A stretch of DNA of 15,261 nt from Candidatus Eiseniibacteriota bacterium (lineage in GTDB: Bacteria; Eisenbacteria; RBG-16-71-46; JAGVPR01), in the NCBI GenBank assembly GCA_020052115.1, contig JAGVPR010000265.1, forward strand, positions 1 through 15,261. The letters are read 5' to 3'. The notes beneath the pieces are model-generated. The model was given only the letters and a program-made list of their open reading frames with translations, had not been told where the DNA came from and did no database searches. How positions within the stretch are numbered: the first letter of the stretch is position 1; each line of letters opens with the position of its first letter. Shown piece by piece: positions 14,694-15,261 of this stretch. The position numbers and the translations under genes were made by a program.

Positions 14694-15261
14694 TCAAGCG
14701 AGATCCTCGAGGAACTCCTCGACGAGAGCGCGAACGACCTGCCGCCGGTACCATGCGCTCCCGCGGATGTCGTCAATGGGGGAGCACTCGGCGCCGGCCT
14801 CTTCTCCGGCGCGGCGGATCGTCTCGGGCGTGAGCGGCTTTCCTTCCGCCGCGGCTTCTGCGCGGCGCGCGCGCATCGGAACGGGCGCAACGGCGCCCAG
14901 GGCGATGCGCAGCGTGGTTCCAGGGCCCGCGTCGCCCGGCGCGGCGAGTGCGGCCACCGTGACGATCGAGATGGCGGAAGCGTTTCGCTGTCCGACTTTG
15001 ACGAAGCGGCCGCGCGCGTCCTGAGCGGGCTCGCGGAAGCGAACCTCGCGGACGAGTTCGTTCGGGGCGAGGACGTTCTTTCTGTAGCCCGTGAAGAAGG
15101 CGTCGAGCGGGACACGCCGCCGGCCGCGGATGCTCTCGATGACGACATCGGCTTCGAGGGCGAGGAGCGGCGGCACGATGTCGGCCGCCGGCGATCCGTT
15201 CGCGAGGTTGCCGCCGACGGTGCCGGCGTTCCGGATCATCGGCCCGCCGACGACGCGAGCC
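14694..15261 (-). CDS. Xanthine dehydrogenase family FAD-binding subunit, C-terminal part (5' end outside window)
   Basis: The frame is open to the right edge (last full codon 15258-15260), so the N-terminal portion is missing; about 188 residues are visible of a usual 280-300. Seen: RVVGGPMIRNAGTVGGNLAN followed by GSPAADIVPPLLALEADV, the hallmark FAD-contacting region of the molybdopterin dehydrogenase FAD-binding domain (PF00941). Then come FFTGYRKNVLAPNELVREV and the CO dehydrogenase flavoprotein C-terminal domain (KVGQRNASAISIVTVAAL, RIALGAVAPVPMRA). The partners of this medium subunit, a molybdopterin subunit and a 2Fe-2S subunit, would lie upstream, off the right edge, since the gene on its downstream side is convergent. 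Substrate (xanthine, another purine, CO or an aldehyde) cannot be told. It converges on the second receptor with a 40-base gap in which I see no terminator hairpin. Confidence 0.88.
   Translation of the reverse strand, partial: ARVVGGPMIRNAGTVGGNLANGSPAADIVPPLLALEADVVIESIRGRRRVPLDAFFTGYRKNVLAPNELVREVRFREPAQDARGRFVKVGQRNASAISIVTVAALAAPGDAGPGTTLRIALGAVAPVPMRARRAEAAAEGKPLTPETIRRAGEEAGAECSPIDDIRGSAWYRRQVVRALVEEFLEDLA

Noticed and set aside
12449..15148. An 899-codon open frame on the minus strand opposite the second receptor.
   Set aside because: It is antisense to a receptor with clear plug motifs and overlaps the real FAD-subunit gene in another frame. Its protein is rich in Arg, Pro, Ser and Ala with no recognisable domain. 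Long antisense frames are common in GC-rich coding DNA.

Overview
The window is GC-rich (roughly two thirds G+C by eye) and almost fully coding. It looks like a Gram-negative bacterium: two TonB-dependent outer-membrane receptors, a lipoprotein, and several exported proteins. Two exported proteins end in a FlgD/T9SS-type sorting-like domain (aromatic or small residues, then WDG, then G-P-PAGVY) and one ends in PEP-CTERM. That mix is typical of high-GC members of the FCB superphylum such as Candidatus Eisenbacteria or Krumholzibacteria, or of relatives. This assignment is inference from protein style; there is no marker gene in the window.

Layout. (1) 3-866, +: C-terminal part of an L-lactate permease family transporter, cut by the left edge. 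(2) 1018-2526, +: exported glucose/sorbosone dehydrogenase-like beta-propeller (PQQ-type fold) with a C-terminal sorting domain. (3) 2752-3609, +: unrecognised lipoprotein. (4) 3610-3954: non-coding stretch with a GC-rich hairpin and then a near-consensus sigma70-type promoter (TTGACT, 17 bp, TATAGT). (5) 3955-14653, +: six genes on one strand that look like one transcription unit: a secreted prenyltransferase/squalene-cyclase-type alpha/alpha-toroid protein, a YdjY-domain protein, a 1110-residue Cys-rich multidomain protein (PKD, second alpha/alpha toroid, two PKD, CARDB, sorting domain), a GEVEDY-domain PEP-CTERM protein, and two different TonB-dependent receptors. A strongly folded leader (about 10197-10269) lies before the first receptor. 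(6) 14694 to the right edge, -: C-terminal part of a xanthine dehydrogenase family FAD-binding subunit, convergent with the second receptor.

How the genes may work together. Every product of the 3955-14653 block carries an export signal or is an outer-membrane protein. None is a cytoplasmic enzyme or an ATP-driven transporter. The best reading is a cell-envelope system: two gated pores for ligand uptake together with secreted toroid, YdjY and adhesive-repeat proteins that may bind or present a ligand at the surface. The ligand is not evident from the sequence. I could not match this gene set to a characterised system, so it is the main candidate for something undescribed. The flanking lactate permease, sugar dehydrogenase and xanthine dehydrogenase genes look like ordinary neighbours.
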